From Dolichospermum sp. LEGE 00240 (GTDB lineage: Bacteria; Cyanobacteriota; Cyanobacteriia; Cyanobacteriales; Nostocaceae), in the NCBI RefSeq assembly GCF_015207875.1, contig NZ_JADEVZ010000012.1:24403-88402 (forward strand): a DNA stretch of 64,000 nucleotides. The letters are read 5' to 3'. The notes under the pieces are model-generated. The model worked only from the letters and a program-made list of their open reading frames with translations. It had not been told where the DNA came from and ran no database searches. Both the position numbers and the translations under genes were made by a program. Positions 28,044 through 36,939 of this stretch are shown piece after piece (position 1 is the first letter of the stretch; each line of letters opens with the position of its first letter).

Positions 28044-28292
28044 AGGTGACAGGTGACAGGTGACAGTTAAGAGGGAATTGGGAATTGGGAATTGGGAATT
28101 GGGAATTGGGAATTGGGAATTGGGAATTGGGAATTGGGAATTGGGAATTGGGAATTGGGAAGAAGAGAGAAAATTCCTTCTTTATTCTTTATTCTTTATT
28201 CTTTATTCTTTATTCTTTATTCTTTATTCTTTCTTCTCCTGATTCCTGATTCCTGACTCCTGAACTCCTGAACTCCTGACTCCTGAACTCCT
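28044..28292. repeat. Cluster of distinct heptamer tandem repeats
   Basis: Three AGGTGAC units (28044-28064), twelve perfect GGGAATT units (28073-28156) and seven perfect TTCTTTA units (28178-28226). Then come degenerate CCTGATT/CCTGACT/CCTGAACT units to 28292. All fit the STRR class of heptanucleotide repeats. They separate rfbA from the convergent pyk gene. Short open frames across them are artefacts. Confidence 0.95.
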
Positions 28293-28302
28293 GTATTCTT
28301 AG

Positions 28303-30072
28303 TTAAGTTCCTACCGCACCTGAATAAATTAAACCCCGCTGGATATCCAAAGTTAAAATTGCCCCATCCTTGATTACCTGTGTCGCTTCCTTCACGCCCA
28401 CAATCACTGGTACACCGAGACGTAAACCAATAACTGCGGCGTGACTGGTGAGACTTTCTTCTTCAGTAATAATCCCCCCGGCTTTGCGAATTGCTTCCAC
28501 AAAATCTACACCAGTGCGGGATGCTACTAAAATATCTCCAGGATTAAAGTTGCTGGCATCCATAGCATTATGAACTACCCTAGCGCGACTACTGACAGAA
28601 CCTTGTCCCAGTCCAATTCCTTGACCGAGTACAGCAGTGACTATTTCTACCTTGATCAAGTCCGTTGACCCGGAAACGCCTTGAAGTGTACCAGCGGTCA
28701 TGACCACCAAATCACCTTCAGTGAGGAGGTTTTTTTCCTGGGCGACATTGATAGCGGCTTGGAATGTCTGACCTGTAGAAGGTAGTTCTAGCACCAACAG
28801 CGGTCTCACTCCCCAGACCATCTGTAACTGTCGGGCTACGTTAACATGAGGTGTAATGGCTAAAATTGGCGTTTTCGGGCGGAATTTGGAAACGTTGCGG
28901 GCTGTAGCCCCGGTTTGGGTCAAGGTCATAATTGCCGCCGCGCCTAAATTCTCCGCAATTTGACCAACAGCTTGGCTAATTGCATTGGGAACAGAACGCC
29001 TTTTATCTCTTGACAGACGGGAGTTGGTGTTGAGGGTTTCCTCTTGTTCAATCCGTTCGGCTATTCTGGCCATAGTGGCTACAGCTTCCACGGGGAAACT
29101 ACCAACGGCAGTTTCATTGGATAGCATTACTGCATCTGTGCCGTCTAAAATGGCGTTGGCGACATCGGATACTTCTGCGCGGGTAGGACGGGGATTGCTG
29201 ACCATGCTATCTAGCATTTGGGTGGCGGTAATAATGGGAATCCCCAAACGGTTGGCTGTCGCAATTAGCCGTTTTTGTAATACAGGTACGTCTTCCGCTG
29301 GTAGTTCTACACCTAAATCACCTCTGGCAACCATTACCCCATCACACAAAGACAACACTGCTTCCATTTGTTCAATGGCTTCGTGTTTTTCGATTTTGGC
29401 AACTACAGGGACATTTTTGCCGGTGCTGGAAATTAGTTCTTTAATTTCGATAATATCCTGGGGATTGCGGACGAAAGAAAGGGCTACCCAATCAACTCCT
29501 TGGTCTAGACCAAACATCAGATCCTCGCGGTCTTTGTCGGTCATGGCTTTGATGGATAAGTATACTCCCGGAAAGTTAACACCTTTGTTGTTGGAAAGTT
29601 TACCGGGAACTGTGACCCGACAATGTAAATCGCCTTTTTCGTGGTTAATTTCCTCTACTACCATTTCGACTTTGCCATCATCGAGGAGGATTTTTGAACC
29701 GACGGGGACTTCTTGGGCTAAGTAATCGTAGGTAACGCAGCTTATTTCCTGTGTCCCTTCTATGGGGCGATTTGTCAATATGAAGCGATCGCCTTTTGCT
29801 AAAATTATCGAACCAGTTTCAAACCGTCCCAAGCGAATTTTTGGACCTTGTAAATCTTGCAGAATTGCTACCGGTCTGTTCAGTTCAAAGGCGGTTTGCC
29901 GAATTAATCTAATACTCCGCTGATGATCAGCATGAGTTCCGTGGGAAAAGTTGAGCCGTAGCGTTGTTGCACCCGCTTCAATAATCGCCTTCAGCATTTC
30001 TGGACTGCTGGTAGCAGGTCCGATAGTAGCAACAATTTTAGTTCGGCGCTGAGAATCTCTTAATTGCGTCAT
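28303..30072 (-). CDS. pyk: Pyruvate kinase with C-terminal PEP-utilising mobile domain
   Basis: Makes pyruvate and ATP from phosphoenolpyruvate and ADP. The barrel motifs are present: RRTKIVATIGPATSSPEML, LRLNFSHGTHADH, ILQDLQGPKIRLG, VPVVAKIEKHEAIEQM, MVARGDLGVELPAEDVP and TATQMLDSM. The C-terminus (from about residue 490) adds ILVASRTGVDFVEAIRKAGG and a LTSHAAVIGLRLGVPVIVG block with the phospho-His-type SHAA motif of PEP-utilising mobile domains. Hence 589 aa instead of about 470. This extended form is usual in cyanobacteria and some Gram-positives. Confidence 0.97.
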   Translation of the reverse strand: MTQLRDSQRRTKIVATIGPATSSPEMLKAIIEAGATTLRLNFSHGTHADHQRSIRLIRQTAFELNRPVAILQDLQGPKIRLGRFETGSIILAKGDRFILTNRPIEGTQEISCVTYDYLAQEVPVGSKILLDDGKVEMVVEEINHEKGDLHCRVTVPGKLSNNKGVNFPGVYLSIKAMTDKDREDLMFGLDQGVDWVALSFVRNPQDIIEIKELISSTGKNVPVVAKIEKHEAIEQMEAVLSLCDGVMVARGDLGVELPAEDVPVLQKRLIATANRLGIPIITATQMLDSMVSNPRPTRAEVSDVANAILDGTDAVMLSNETAVGSFPVEAVATMARIAERIEQEETLNTNSRLSRDKRRSVPNAISQAVGQIAENLGAAAIMTLTQTGATARNVSKFRPKTPILAITPHVNVARQLQMVWGVRPLLVLELPSTGQTFQAAINVAQEKNLLTEGDLVVMTAGTLQGVSGSTDLIKVEIVTAVLGQGIGLGQGSVSSRARVVHNAMDASNFNPGDILVASRTGVDFVEAIRKAGGIITEEESLTSHAAVIGLRLGVPVIVGVKEATQVIKDGAILTLDIQRGLIYSGAVGT

Positions 30073-30336
30073 GGGCTGGGTTCAAGATTTTGGGGATCTA
30101 CCTGGGAATTTATGGTCATCTTTTCTCATACCATTTAAGGTCTGAGATTTGGATCATGAAAAACTGAGTGTATCAGCAAATCATTTTTCCATTGATCGCC
30201 ATCTTTTTGCAAATGGTTGTGAATTAAACAGACTCTCTCTTTTCGGTCACTACTATATCAATGTTATAAGCAGTTAGGGAGCTAATCATGGTATAGTTTT
30301 GATATCGTACACTAATCTGATCATTCACATCTTGCG

Positions 30337-30459
30337 CCGGGCGACTGGAAGTCACGACTACACACACAAAACCCACCTGGGTGGGTTGAAAAATTTTGAT
30401 TTTCTCTGAGTCCGCGTAGGCGGACTTTGCTTGTGTAGCCGCGATTTATAATCGCCAGG
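30337..30459. repeat. Interspersed double-hairpin repeat, copy 3
   Basis: Same family as 8527-8671 but in the opposite orientation. It reads GTCACGACTACACACACAAA, the ACCCACCTGGGTGGGT hairpin, GTCCGCGTAGGCGGAC, then TTGTGTAGCCGCGATTTATA. It lies in the 528-base spacer between pyk and crtR. The remainder, up to 30600, is AT-rich leader. Confidence 0.78.
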
Positions 30460-30600
30460 GATATTTCATTTAGCCAAGAATCATAGCCTTATTTACATAT
30501 TCTTAATCACGACTCTGGATAAATCTTGCTTTACATAACTTTACTATTCACTAAGAATAATAGTATGATCCGTAAAGATTGATGATTAAAGGAGTTAAGA

Positions 30601-31482
30601 ATGATCACGTCGGAGGCACAAAAGCCACTGACAATTCCCCCCAAAGAACTTTTATCACCTCCTGGTGATTTTAATCCCACACTATTAATGTTTTTAGTGG
30701 TGGTGATGATGTTGGTTTTGTCTAACTTTGGGTATTGGTTTTGGGAATGGCCGCATTGGTTGTGTTTTGGTGTCAATACTCTAGCACTTCATTGTTCAGG
30801 AACGGTGATTCATGATGCTTGTCACCAATCTGCCCATCGCCATCGAATTGTTAATGCTATGTTAGGCCATTGTAGTGCCTTGATTCTAGCTTTTGCTTTT
30901 CCAGTATTTACACGAGTACATTTACAGCATCATGGTAATGTCAATCACCCCAAGGATGACCCAGACCATTATGTTTCGACAGGTGGTCCGCTGTGGTTAA
31001 TTGCGGTGAGATTTTTGTACCATGAAGTATTTTTCTTTCAAAGACGGTTATGGCGTAATTATGAACTACTAGAATGGTTTATTAGTCGCCTAATTATCAT
31101 TACTATTGTTTATATTTCTGTCCAATATCATTTTTTGGGCTATATTCTTAACTTTTGGTTTATTCCCGCTTTTTTGGTAGGAATAACTTTGGGGTTATTT
31201 TTTGATTATTTACCTCACCGTCCTTTTGTCGAGAGAAATCGCTGGAAAAACGCCCGCGTCTATCCTGGTAAGGTTCTCAATATCCTAATTTTGGGGCAGA
31301 ATTATCATCTGATTCATCATCTCTGGCCTTCGATTCCTTGGTACAATTATCAGCCAGCTTATTATTTGATGAAGCCATTATTGGATGAAAAAGGTAGTCC
31401 ACAAACTTCTGGGTTGTTGCAGAAGCAGGACTTTTGGGAATTTGTCTATGATATCTTCATAGGTATTCACTTTCATCACTGA
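30601..31482 (+). CDS. crtR: Beta-carotene hydroxylase CrtR
   Basis: A membrane di-iron enzyme that hydroxylates beta-ionone rings to make zeaxanthin and related xanthophylls. The fatty-acid-desaturase-like His boxes are visible: HDACHQSAHRH (about residues 77-87), HLQHHGNVNHPKDDPDH (about 108) and NYHLIHHLWPSIPWYNY (about 236). Several hydrophobic segments lie between them. 293 aa. AAAGGAG lies 6 bases before the ATG. It faces away from pyk. Confidence 0.93.
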   Translation: MITSEAQKPLTIPPKELLSPPGDFNPTLLMFLVVVMMLVLSNFGYWFWEWPHWLCFGVNTLALHCSGTVIHDACHQSAHRHRIVNAMLGHCSALILAFAFPVFTRVHLQHHGNVNHPKDDPDHYVSTGGPLWLIAVRFLYHEVFFFQRRLWRNYELLEWFISRLIIITIVYISVQYHFLGYILNFWFIPAFLVGITLGLFFDYLPHRPFVERNRWKNARVYPGKVLNILILGQNYHLIHHLWPSIPWYNYQPAYYLMKPLLDEKGSPQTSGLLQKQDFWEFVYDIFIGIHFHH

Positions 31483-31510
31483 ATTTAGATAATTGAGGGT
31501 GGGGAATATT

Positions 31511-31535
31511 GAGGGCGGGGAGACCCCGCCCCTAC
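31511..31535. repeat. GC-rich hairpin seed GGGCGGGGAGACCCCGCCCC
   Basis: A single near-perfect palindrome followed by TAC, 30 bases after the crtR stop. It could act as a terminator. The same seed ends both minisatellites at 41603-41715 and 49415-49576. Confidence 0.75.
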
Positions 31536-31662
31536 AGCTTTTAAGTACCTAAGCAAAATTAATTTAACATTTTTGGAGCAAAGAAAAATCTCTGTATTCC
31601 TTATCTGTTCCCTGTTCCCTGTTCCCCCTCCAAAATATAAAATTTATTTTGCACAACTACTT

Positions 31663-32547
31663 ATGATTTGGACGGAAATTGATACCCATATTAGCCAAGT
31701 TACTGGCGAAAAATTTGTCAGTCAGCAGCATTTATCCATTAGTGGTGGGTGTATTAATCAGGGTTTTGCTATTAGCGATCGCCAATTAACTTATTTTGTT
31801 AAACTGAATCAAGCTTCTCAAGTCTCAATGTTTGCAGCGGAAATGCTTGGGTTAAAGCAAATGTCTACCACAGGAACTATCCGCGTTCCTGGGCCAATCT
31901 GTTGGGGAACTACAGGCAATTCTAGCTATCTTGTCTTGGAATGGCTAGAAATGACCACTGGTAATCATCAATCTTGGCCAGAAATGGGACGCAAATTAGC
32001 AGCAATGCACAAAACTACCAGTGATAAAGGTTTTGGCTGGGATATTAATAATACTATCGGTTCTACACCGCAAATTAACAATTTTTCTCACTGTTGGATT
32101 GAATTTTATATTCAACACCGTTTAGGTTATCAATTTAAGTTAGCAAAAAAACGCGGTGGCAGTTTTCCATTAGCAGACAAACTATTAGCAGCTATTCCTG
32201 AATTATTAGCAAATTATCAAGTTCAACCGGCTTTAGTACATGGGGATTTATGGGGAGGAAATGCAGGTTTTACGGTTGCAGGTGAACCAGTAATATTTGA
32301 TCCTGCAACTTATTTTGGTGATAGAGAAGTTGATATCGCTATGACAGAATTATTTGGAGGTTTTCCGCCAAGTTTTTATCAGGGTTATGAAGAGATATAT
32401 CCTTTATATCCAGGATATGAAACCAGAAAAACATTATATAATCTGTATCATGTTTTAAATCATTTTAATTTGTTTGGTGGTGGTTATAGTTCCCAAGCTA
32501 ATCGGATGATGGAGAAAATTTTAAAATCATCAAGGTCTAAACCATGA
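31663..32547 (+). CDS. Fructosamine/ketosamine-3-kinase family protein
   Basis: An APH-type kinase predicted to phosphorylate sugars attached to protein amines (deglycation) or a related small molecule. Motifs are SISGGCINQGF (nucleotide-binding start), YFVKLN with the ATP-binding Lys, VLEWLEM (hinge), ALVHGDLWGGNAGF (catalytic loop with Asp) and VIFDPATYFGDREVDIAM (metal-binding Asp). The frame is open upstream to 31573, but ATG at 31663 (MIWTEIDTHI) fits the family (294 aa). Confidence 0.92.
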   Translation: MIWTEIDTHISQVTGEKFVSQQHLSISGGCINQGFAISDRQLTYFVKLNQASQVSMFAAEMLGLKQMSTTGTIRVPGPICWGTTGNSSYLVLEWLEMTTGNHQSWPEMGRKLAAMHKTTSDKGFGWDINNTIGSTPQINNFSHCWIEFYIQHRLGYQFKLAKKRGGSFPLADKLLAAIPELLANYQVQPALVHGDLWGGNAGFTVAGEPVIFDPATYFGDREVDIAMTELFGGFPPSFYQGYEEIYPLYPGYETRKTLYNLYHVLNHFNLFGGGYSSQANRMMEKILKSSRSKP

Positions 32548-32551
32548 TTTA

Positions 32552-32626
32552 AGTAGGTTAGCCTTGGAAATCGTCGTTATGGCAAGGTAAGAGGCAATAG
32601 TGAAGAGGGTTTGGGGGATTTTACTT
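32552..32626 (+). mobile_element. AGTAGGT-type MITE, truncated copy
   Basis: Has the left end AGTAGGTTAGCCTTGGAAAT after a TA, then the GGCAAGGTAAGAGGCAATAG interior and GGGGGATTTTACTTTCC. The right end with GTTCACCTACT is missing; the sequence switches to the tail of the neighbouring minus-strand gene. Confidence 0.7.
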
Positions 32627-32649
32627 TCCCCCTAGAGTAAATCCATATT

Positions 32650-33954
32650 TTACCCAAAATTTTCTACCATATAGATATTATTGCCTGAATCACCCATTAA
32701 AATTAAACTACTATCATCAGTTTCTAAATTTGAACTTCCAGAAATACCACTTCGCAGAACTTGAATTAATCTTTGTGGTGTCAAAGATTCCAATTCAACA
32801 AGTTTACCAGCGTCTAACCAAGCTAATTCTTCAGAAGTTAAACCTTGACGAATTTCCTCTGATAATTGTTTAGCTGCGGTTGCTAAATCTGGAGAGGATT
32901 GGATAAACATTCCTCCCTTCGTAGCGATAATTTGTCTGGGGAAAAGTCCAATATCAATAATTGTCACACTGCTATTCAGAAACCAACGTTCACTGTTGCG
33001 GAGATGATTAATTAAACTCACACCTTTAGGACTACAATCATGGATAGCATAAACTTTTAAATCAGGATTACGCCGCAGCATTTCCATTGTGGTACTGAAA
33101 ATGCTTTGGGGATAACCAGTAATACTGAGAATTGCACAGTTATTTTCAAAGTGAAAATTATTAGCAATTAATAATTGTGCAATAATCGCACTATCACAAA
33201 CTACTAATCTATCAAAACTGTAAGCAGTAACATCAGGATTTATTGTAGCTGGTGTAACTTCTTGTTGTGGAGAAGGGAGAATTGTTTCCGGGATATTATT
33301 GATTTGTTCCCAGCGGTTTAACCATTCTTGTAATTGAGGTTGAGAAATTAATAATTCTTGTGCTAATTTATCCACTTTTGCTAATTGTTGAGTTCCTAAA
33401 AATAGTGAAGATGTTCCTAGAACGACGACAAAAACAAATAGAGTAAATGATTGAAAGATAAATAAACTTGCTAAGATTCCCACAACCAAAATCAAAATGC
33501 CTAATCTTTGTAAAGATTTCGCACTTGCTTTGCGACTAGCCCTATTTAATTTTGTGGAATTTGTGTTATTAAATAAATAAATAACCACGCCTATTTGATA
33601 AATTGCATTGACAATTAAAAACGAACTAGTTCCCAATATTCCACTCAAGAAACCACCGAAAAATACTGTAGACCAAATATTAAAGAATAGATATGAACAA
33701 CCAAATCCTAATGGTTGAAATGATTTATTTCTCAACCGACCATCTAAAAAGTAAAGTAGTTGTTTGGCTGTGAAAAATAAGGTATTTTTAGCAGAAATAT
33801 CACTAATGATTTTAGCAAACAGAGGATCTGTAATTTTCAGATTTCCCATAGCTGTAGGTTCAAAAGCAAAAGGATGATTACATTTAGTACATCTTCCTTG
33901 ATTTGCTGTTCTATCTTTTAAGTTATTATCAGTTCCGCATTTAATACATTTCAT
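32650..33954 (-). CDS. Zinc-ribbon membrane protein of unknown function
   Basis: Starts with a zinc ribbon (CIKCGTDNN...GRCTKCNHPF, two CxxC pairs, residues 3-27). A hydrophobic region with about four membrane segments follows (about 80-200). The cytosolic C-terminal domain contains FDRLVVCDSAIIAQLLIANNF and VYAIHDCSPKGVSLINHLRN. The DSA and HDCSPKG blocks look loosely like a Toprim-type acidic site, but I cannot support a nuclease call. 434 aa. It is the last gene of a same-strand run with the pseudo-decarboxylase, AsnB-like and 36940 genes, separated by a 110-base gap holding a hairpin repeat. Confidence 0.7.
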   Translation of the reverse strand: MKCIKCGTDNNLKDRTANQGRCTKCNHPFAFEPTAMGNLKITDPLFAKIISDISAKNTLFFTAKQLLYFLDGRLRNKSFQPLGFGCSYLFFNIWSTVFFGGFLSGILGTSSFLIVNAIYQIGVVIYLFNNTNSTKLNRASRKASAKSLQRLGILILVVGILASLFIFQSFTLFVFVVVLGTSSLFLGTQQLAKVDKLAQELLISQPQLQEWLNRWEQINNIPETILPSPQQEVTPATINPDVTAYSFDRLVVCDSAIIAQLLIANNFHFENNCAILSITGYPQSIFSTTMEMLRRNPDLKVYAIHDCSPKGVSLINHLRNSERWFLNSSVTIIDIGLFPRQIIATKGGMFIQSSPDLATAAKQLSEEIRQGLTSEELAWLDAGKLVELESLTPQRLIQVLRSGISGSSNLETDDSSLILMGDSGNNIYMVENFG

Positions 33955-33993
33955 GGTTTTGTTAGTTTTGAGTGGATTAAAAATTGTTATTTC

Positions 33994-34058
33994 AGATCCC
34001 CGACTTCGTTTTTGATTTTGTCATAAAATTAATAATTAATCATAGAAGTCGGGGATCT
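33994..34058. repeat. Hairpin repeat, GATCCCCGACTTC family, long loop
   Basis: AGATCCCCGACTTC and GAAGTCGGGGATCT are exact inverse complements separated by about 37 AT-rich bases. Located between the pseudo-decarboxylase and the zinc-ribbon gene, where it could reduce read-through. Confidence 0.75.
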
Positions 34059-34064
34059 TTCCTT

Positions 34065-35279
34065 TTAGAATATTTGGTTGTTAAGTAAAATACTGTAATC
34101 TTCCCGTTTACGAATTAAACGATGTCTACCATTTTCTAATAATACTTCCGCAGGTCTGGGACGATGTAAAAAGTGAGAAGACATAGCATAACCATAAGCG
34201 CCAACATCTAAAATATTAATAATATCGCCAATTTCTAAAGCAGGAAGTTGACAACTTTTGCCTAAATAATCCCGTGAATATGTGGTATTTCCACAAACAT
34301 CAGTTAAATACTTTTCATAATTTGGATTTTTGCAAGCGACAATTTCTCGATAACCTCCATGTACAGAAATTACAGAAATATTAGCGATAGTAGAATCAAC
34401 ACCAATAATTTGTTTTTCTCCTTGCCATTTTACAGAAACAACCTTAGCCAACATAGTCGCACAACCGGCAATAGCAGCACGTCCCGGCTCAATTACCAAA
34501 TTAATTTTTCTGCCTAAATTAGCAATTCTTGTACTTAACTCATGACCAAATCTTTCCCAATCAAAAGCTATACCATGATGATGATAGGGATAACCAAAAC
34601 CACCACCAAAATCCAAATATTGCCAATCTGGTAACTTTTGTGCAGTTGCTAAAACCGCATCAATAACATCAGTAAAAGCAGTTGTTGCATTAGTTCCCGT
34701 ACCACGATAAAAATGTAAACCCGTCACCTGCAAACCCGCAGTAGAAGTAATAGAAACAGCCTCATCAAAATCAGCCGAACTAACACCAATACGACTATCC
34801 TCGGAAACATTCAACCGCAAACCAATATTTAACTTTGCGTCTTTGCTTCTCTGCGTCCTTGCGCGAAATAAAAAAACCTCACAACACAAACGTAACTGAG
34901 AAATACTATCCAAATTGAGAGTAGCCACACCCCAATCAATAACCTGTTCCATTTCCTCCCGATTTAAATTACTCCCACTATAAACAATATTACTGGGATC
35001 AAAGCCTGCATTTAAACCCAAATAAATATCACCTGGAGTATTAGCATGAATTCCCCAACCAGCATTTTCAAATATTTTCAATAAAGCAATATTACCATTT
35101 GTGACACTGGCAAAGTGAAACTTTGTATGGGGATAACTAATAGATTTGGTAATATGTGCAATAGTTTGGCGTAAAATATCCCCATTATAAACATATAAAG
35201 GAGAACCGTAAACTTGCAATAACTCTTGTGCAAGTTCTAATTCTAAATTGGGAATTGTTGGTACTTTTTCCATAACCAT
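34065..35279 (-). CDS. Type III PLP-decarboxylase-fold protein lacking the catalytic lysine
   Basis: The fold of diaminopimelate/ornithine decarboxylases is clear: IVYSGSNLNREEME, LDFGGGFGYPY (phosphate-binding Gly loop), VIEPGRAAIAGCA and DVGAYGYAMSSHF. However, the PLP-lysine segment, normally Y-A-x-K-A-N, reads HFASVTNGN (about residues 55-63), with Val at the Lys position. The usual cysteine block CESxD reads TTYSRD (about 332-337). It therefore probably does not decarboxylate amino acids by the standard mechanism. A repeat-derived insert, RARTQRSKDAK, lies at about 136-147. It overlaps the AsnB-like gene by 37 bases. 404 aa. Confidence 0.8.
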   Translation of the reverse strand: MVMEKVPTIPNLELELAQELLQVYGSPLYVYNGDILRQTIAHITKSISYPHTKFHFASVTNGNIALLKIFENAGWGIHANTPGDIYLGLNAGFDPSNIVYSGSNLNREEMEQVIDWGVATLNLDSISQLRLCCEVFLFRARTQRSKDAKLNIGLRLNVSEDSRIGVSSADFDEAVSITSTAGLQVTGLHFYRGTGTNATTAFTDVIDAVLATAQKLPDWQYLDFGGGFGYPYHHHGIAFDWERFGHELSTRIANLGRKINLVIEPGRAAIAGCATMLAKVVSVKWQGEKQIIGVDSTIANISVISVHGGYREIVACKNPNYEKYLTDVCGNTTYSRDYLGKSCQLPALEIGDIINILDVGAYGYAMSSHFLHRPRPAEVLLENGRHRLIRKREDYSILLNNQIF

Positions 35280-36937
35280 CGAGGTAAAATAAATGGATGA
35301 TACAAAGACTTTTTGCCTAATTTAGAACCAAAAACATGATAACGCCAAAGTTGCCAGATGATCAATAACCACAGACTTTCACCAATTCTTCGTCCTTGAA
35401 TTTGTCCCCCTAGTTTACCTGTAACAATTTGTGACGCAATATCAGGAAAAAAGCAGTTCTCAGAACTCAGTATACCAGGATTTAACCAATTACCGATATC
35501 ATGCCAATAATCATTTAAACACCAAGAGGTTAAGGGAACACCCATACCGCGTTTTTGTCGCCAAACAATTTTTGCAGGTAGCCAATTTTCTGCCGCGCGT
35601 TTGAGGATATACTTCTCACAAGCACCGTGTAGACAGAGTTCTCCAGATAGCTGAAAAGTCCATACTGCTAAAAGTAAATCACAAAAAGGCGATCGCACAA
35701 CCAATCCATGGGCAAAACCCAACGCAGTCGCCCGCGGATGAATATTTTGCGCTCCTTTTAACAGCAAACTGGCACGTCGGAGGCGATGTAACAACGAAGG
35801 ACAAAAATTAGCATCAAGAGCATTTAACAACCATTCTTGAGCATTTAAACCTTGAATCTGAGCATATATTTCCGGCTGATATACCCTAGATTCATAACCC
35901 CAAAGACGGTGAAAAGTCCGCAGATATTGGTGAATAAAACCTTCTTCCTGATTAGGATGTTCCCCTTGATAAATACCCGCAGCAATTAAAGGTTTATTAG
36001 TCCAACCAGCAAATAATTGATCACCACCTTCACCATTAAAAATCACTTGCGTTTCTTGAGAAGCGACTTGATTGAGGAGATATAAAGGAACAGTTACACC
36101 GTCACCAAAAGGTAAATCTAAGGCTTTGATGGTAGGTATTAAAGCCTTTTTAATATTACCAGGACTGGCATCAACTTTCACTAAAGGAATATTCAAAAAT
36201 GCTGCTACTTCTTCAGCATAGGGATATTCAGAAATACCCACCTTACCAAAATCTAAAGTGTAAGCACGAACTTTCACCCCAGCTTTTACCAATAAAGCCG
36301 CAACAAGAGAAGAATCCAAACCTCCAGACAGAAAAACCCCCACAGGTTCATCTTTTAAATCAGCAATTTGTTTCTGAATAGAATCTTGTAGTAAAACCTG
36401 TAATTGAGAGACTGCGGTATTTTCATCTTCAATTTGTGACTTTGATTCACACCATTGATAAATATTACCAACTTGAGGATTATCAACATCCTGCCAAATC
36501 ACCTCAGTTCCCGCAGCCACAGAAAACACATTACTTACCGGAGTCAGAGGATTAGGAACATAGGAAAAACAACTATAACCATATAAACCAGAAATATTAA
36601 CTTCCGGTTTTTCCATAACCTCTAAAAGTAATTGTAATTGAGAAGCAAAACAAATCACCCCACCTTGCTGAGTCCAAAATAAAGAAACCCGTCCAAAAGC
36701 TTCCCTTCCCAAAATTAACTTATTTGATTCTACACTTACCCAAACATCCAAAACATCAGAAACCCCCCCAGCAGAAATACCCGCAATCATATTTCGTGGT
36801 AAAGCAGGTAGAGACTCACAACCAACATAAACAACATCCCAAAATAACTTTCCTTCCTCCTTCGCGCCTTTGCGCCTTGGCGTGAGAAAGTCTTTTTTCT
36901 GATTACCCCAATAACCAATAAAATGAAAAGGAAACAT
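35243..36937 (-). CDS. Asparagine-synthase-like ligase without glutaminase cysteine
   Basis: The C-terminal ATP-pyrophosphatase domain is intact: GVFLSGGLDSSLVAALLV (PP-loop, about residue 200), AYTLDFG, FNGEGGDQLFAGW, LVVRSPFCDLLLA and LPAKIVWRQKRGMGVPLTSW. The N-terminal domain is short, and the protein begins MFPFHFIGYWG rather than Met-Cys-Gly. The Ntn glutaminase Cys is therefore missing, and nitrogen would have to come from free ammonia or another amine. A repeat-derived stretch, TPRRKGAKEEGK, lies at about 19-30. The start is 2 bases after the 36940 gene, and the 3' end overlaps the pseudo-decarboxylase: a coupled operon. 564 aa. Confidence 0.82.
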   Translation of the reverse strand: MFPFHFIGYWGNQKKDFLTPRRKGAKEEGKLFWDVVYVGCESLPALPRNMIAGISAGGVSDVLDVWVSVESNKLILGREAFGRVSLFWTQQGGVICFASQLQLLLEVMEKPEVNISGLYGYSCFSYVPNPLTPVSNVFSVAAGTEVIWQDVDNPQVGNIYQWCESKSQIEDENTAVSQLQVLLQDSIQKQIADLKDEPVGVFLSGGLDSSLVAALLVKAGVKVRAYTLDFGKVGISEYPYAEEVAAFLNIPLVKVDASPGNIKKALIPTIKALDLPFGDGVTVPLYLLNQVASQETQVIFNGEGGDQLFAGWTNKPLIAAGIYQGEHPNQEEGFIHQYLRTFHRLWGYESRVYQPEIYAQIQGLNAQEWLLNALDANFCPSLLHRLRRASLLLKGAQNIHPRATALGFAHGLVVRSPFCDLLLAVWTFQLSGELCLHGACEKYILKRAAENWLPAKIVWRQKRGMGVPLTSWCLNDYWHDIGNWLNPGILSSENCFFPDIASQIVTGKLGGQIQGRRIGESLWLLIIWQLWRYHVFGSKLGKKSLYHPFILPRWLWKKYQQFPI

Positions 36938-36939
36938 AA

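Noticed and set aside
28985..29725. 246-codon plus-strand frame inside pyk
   Set aside because: It lies wholly within the clearly coding pyruvate kinase gene and has the Ser/Thr/Leu-rich look of an antisense shadow.
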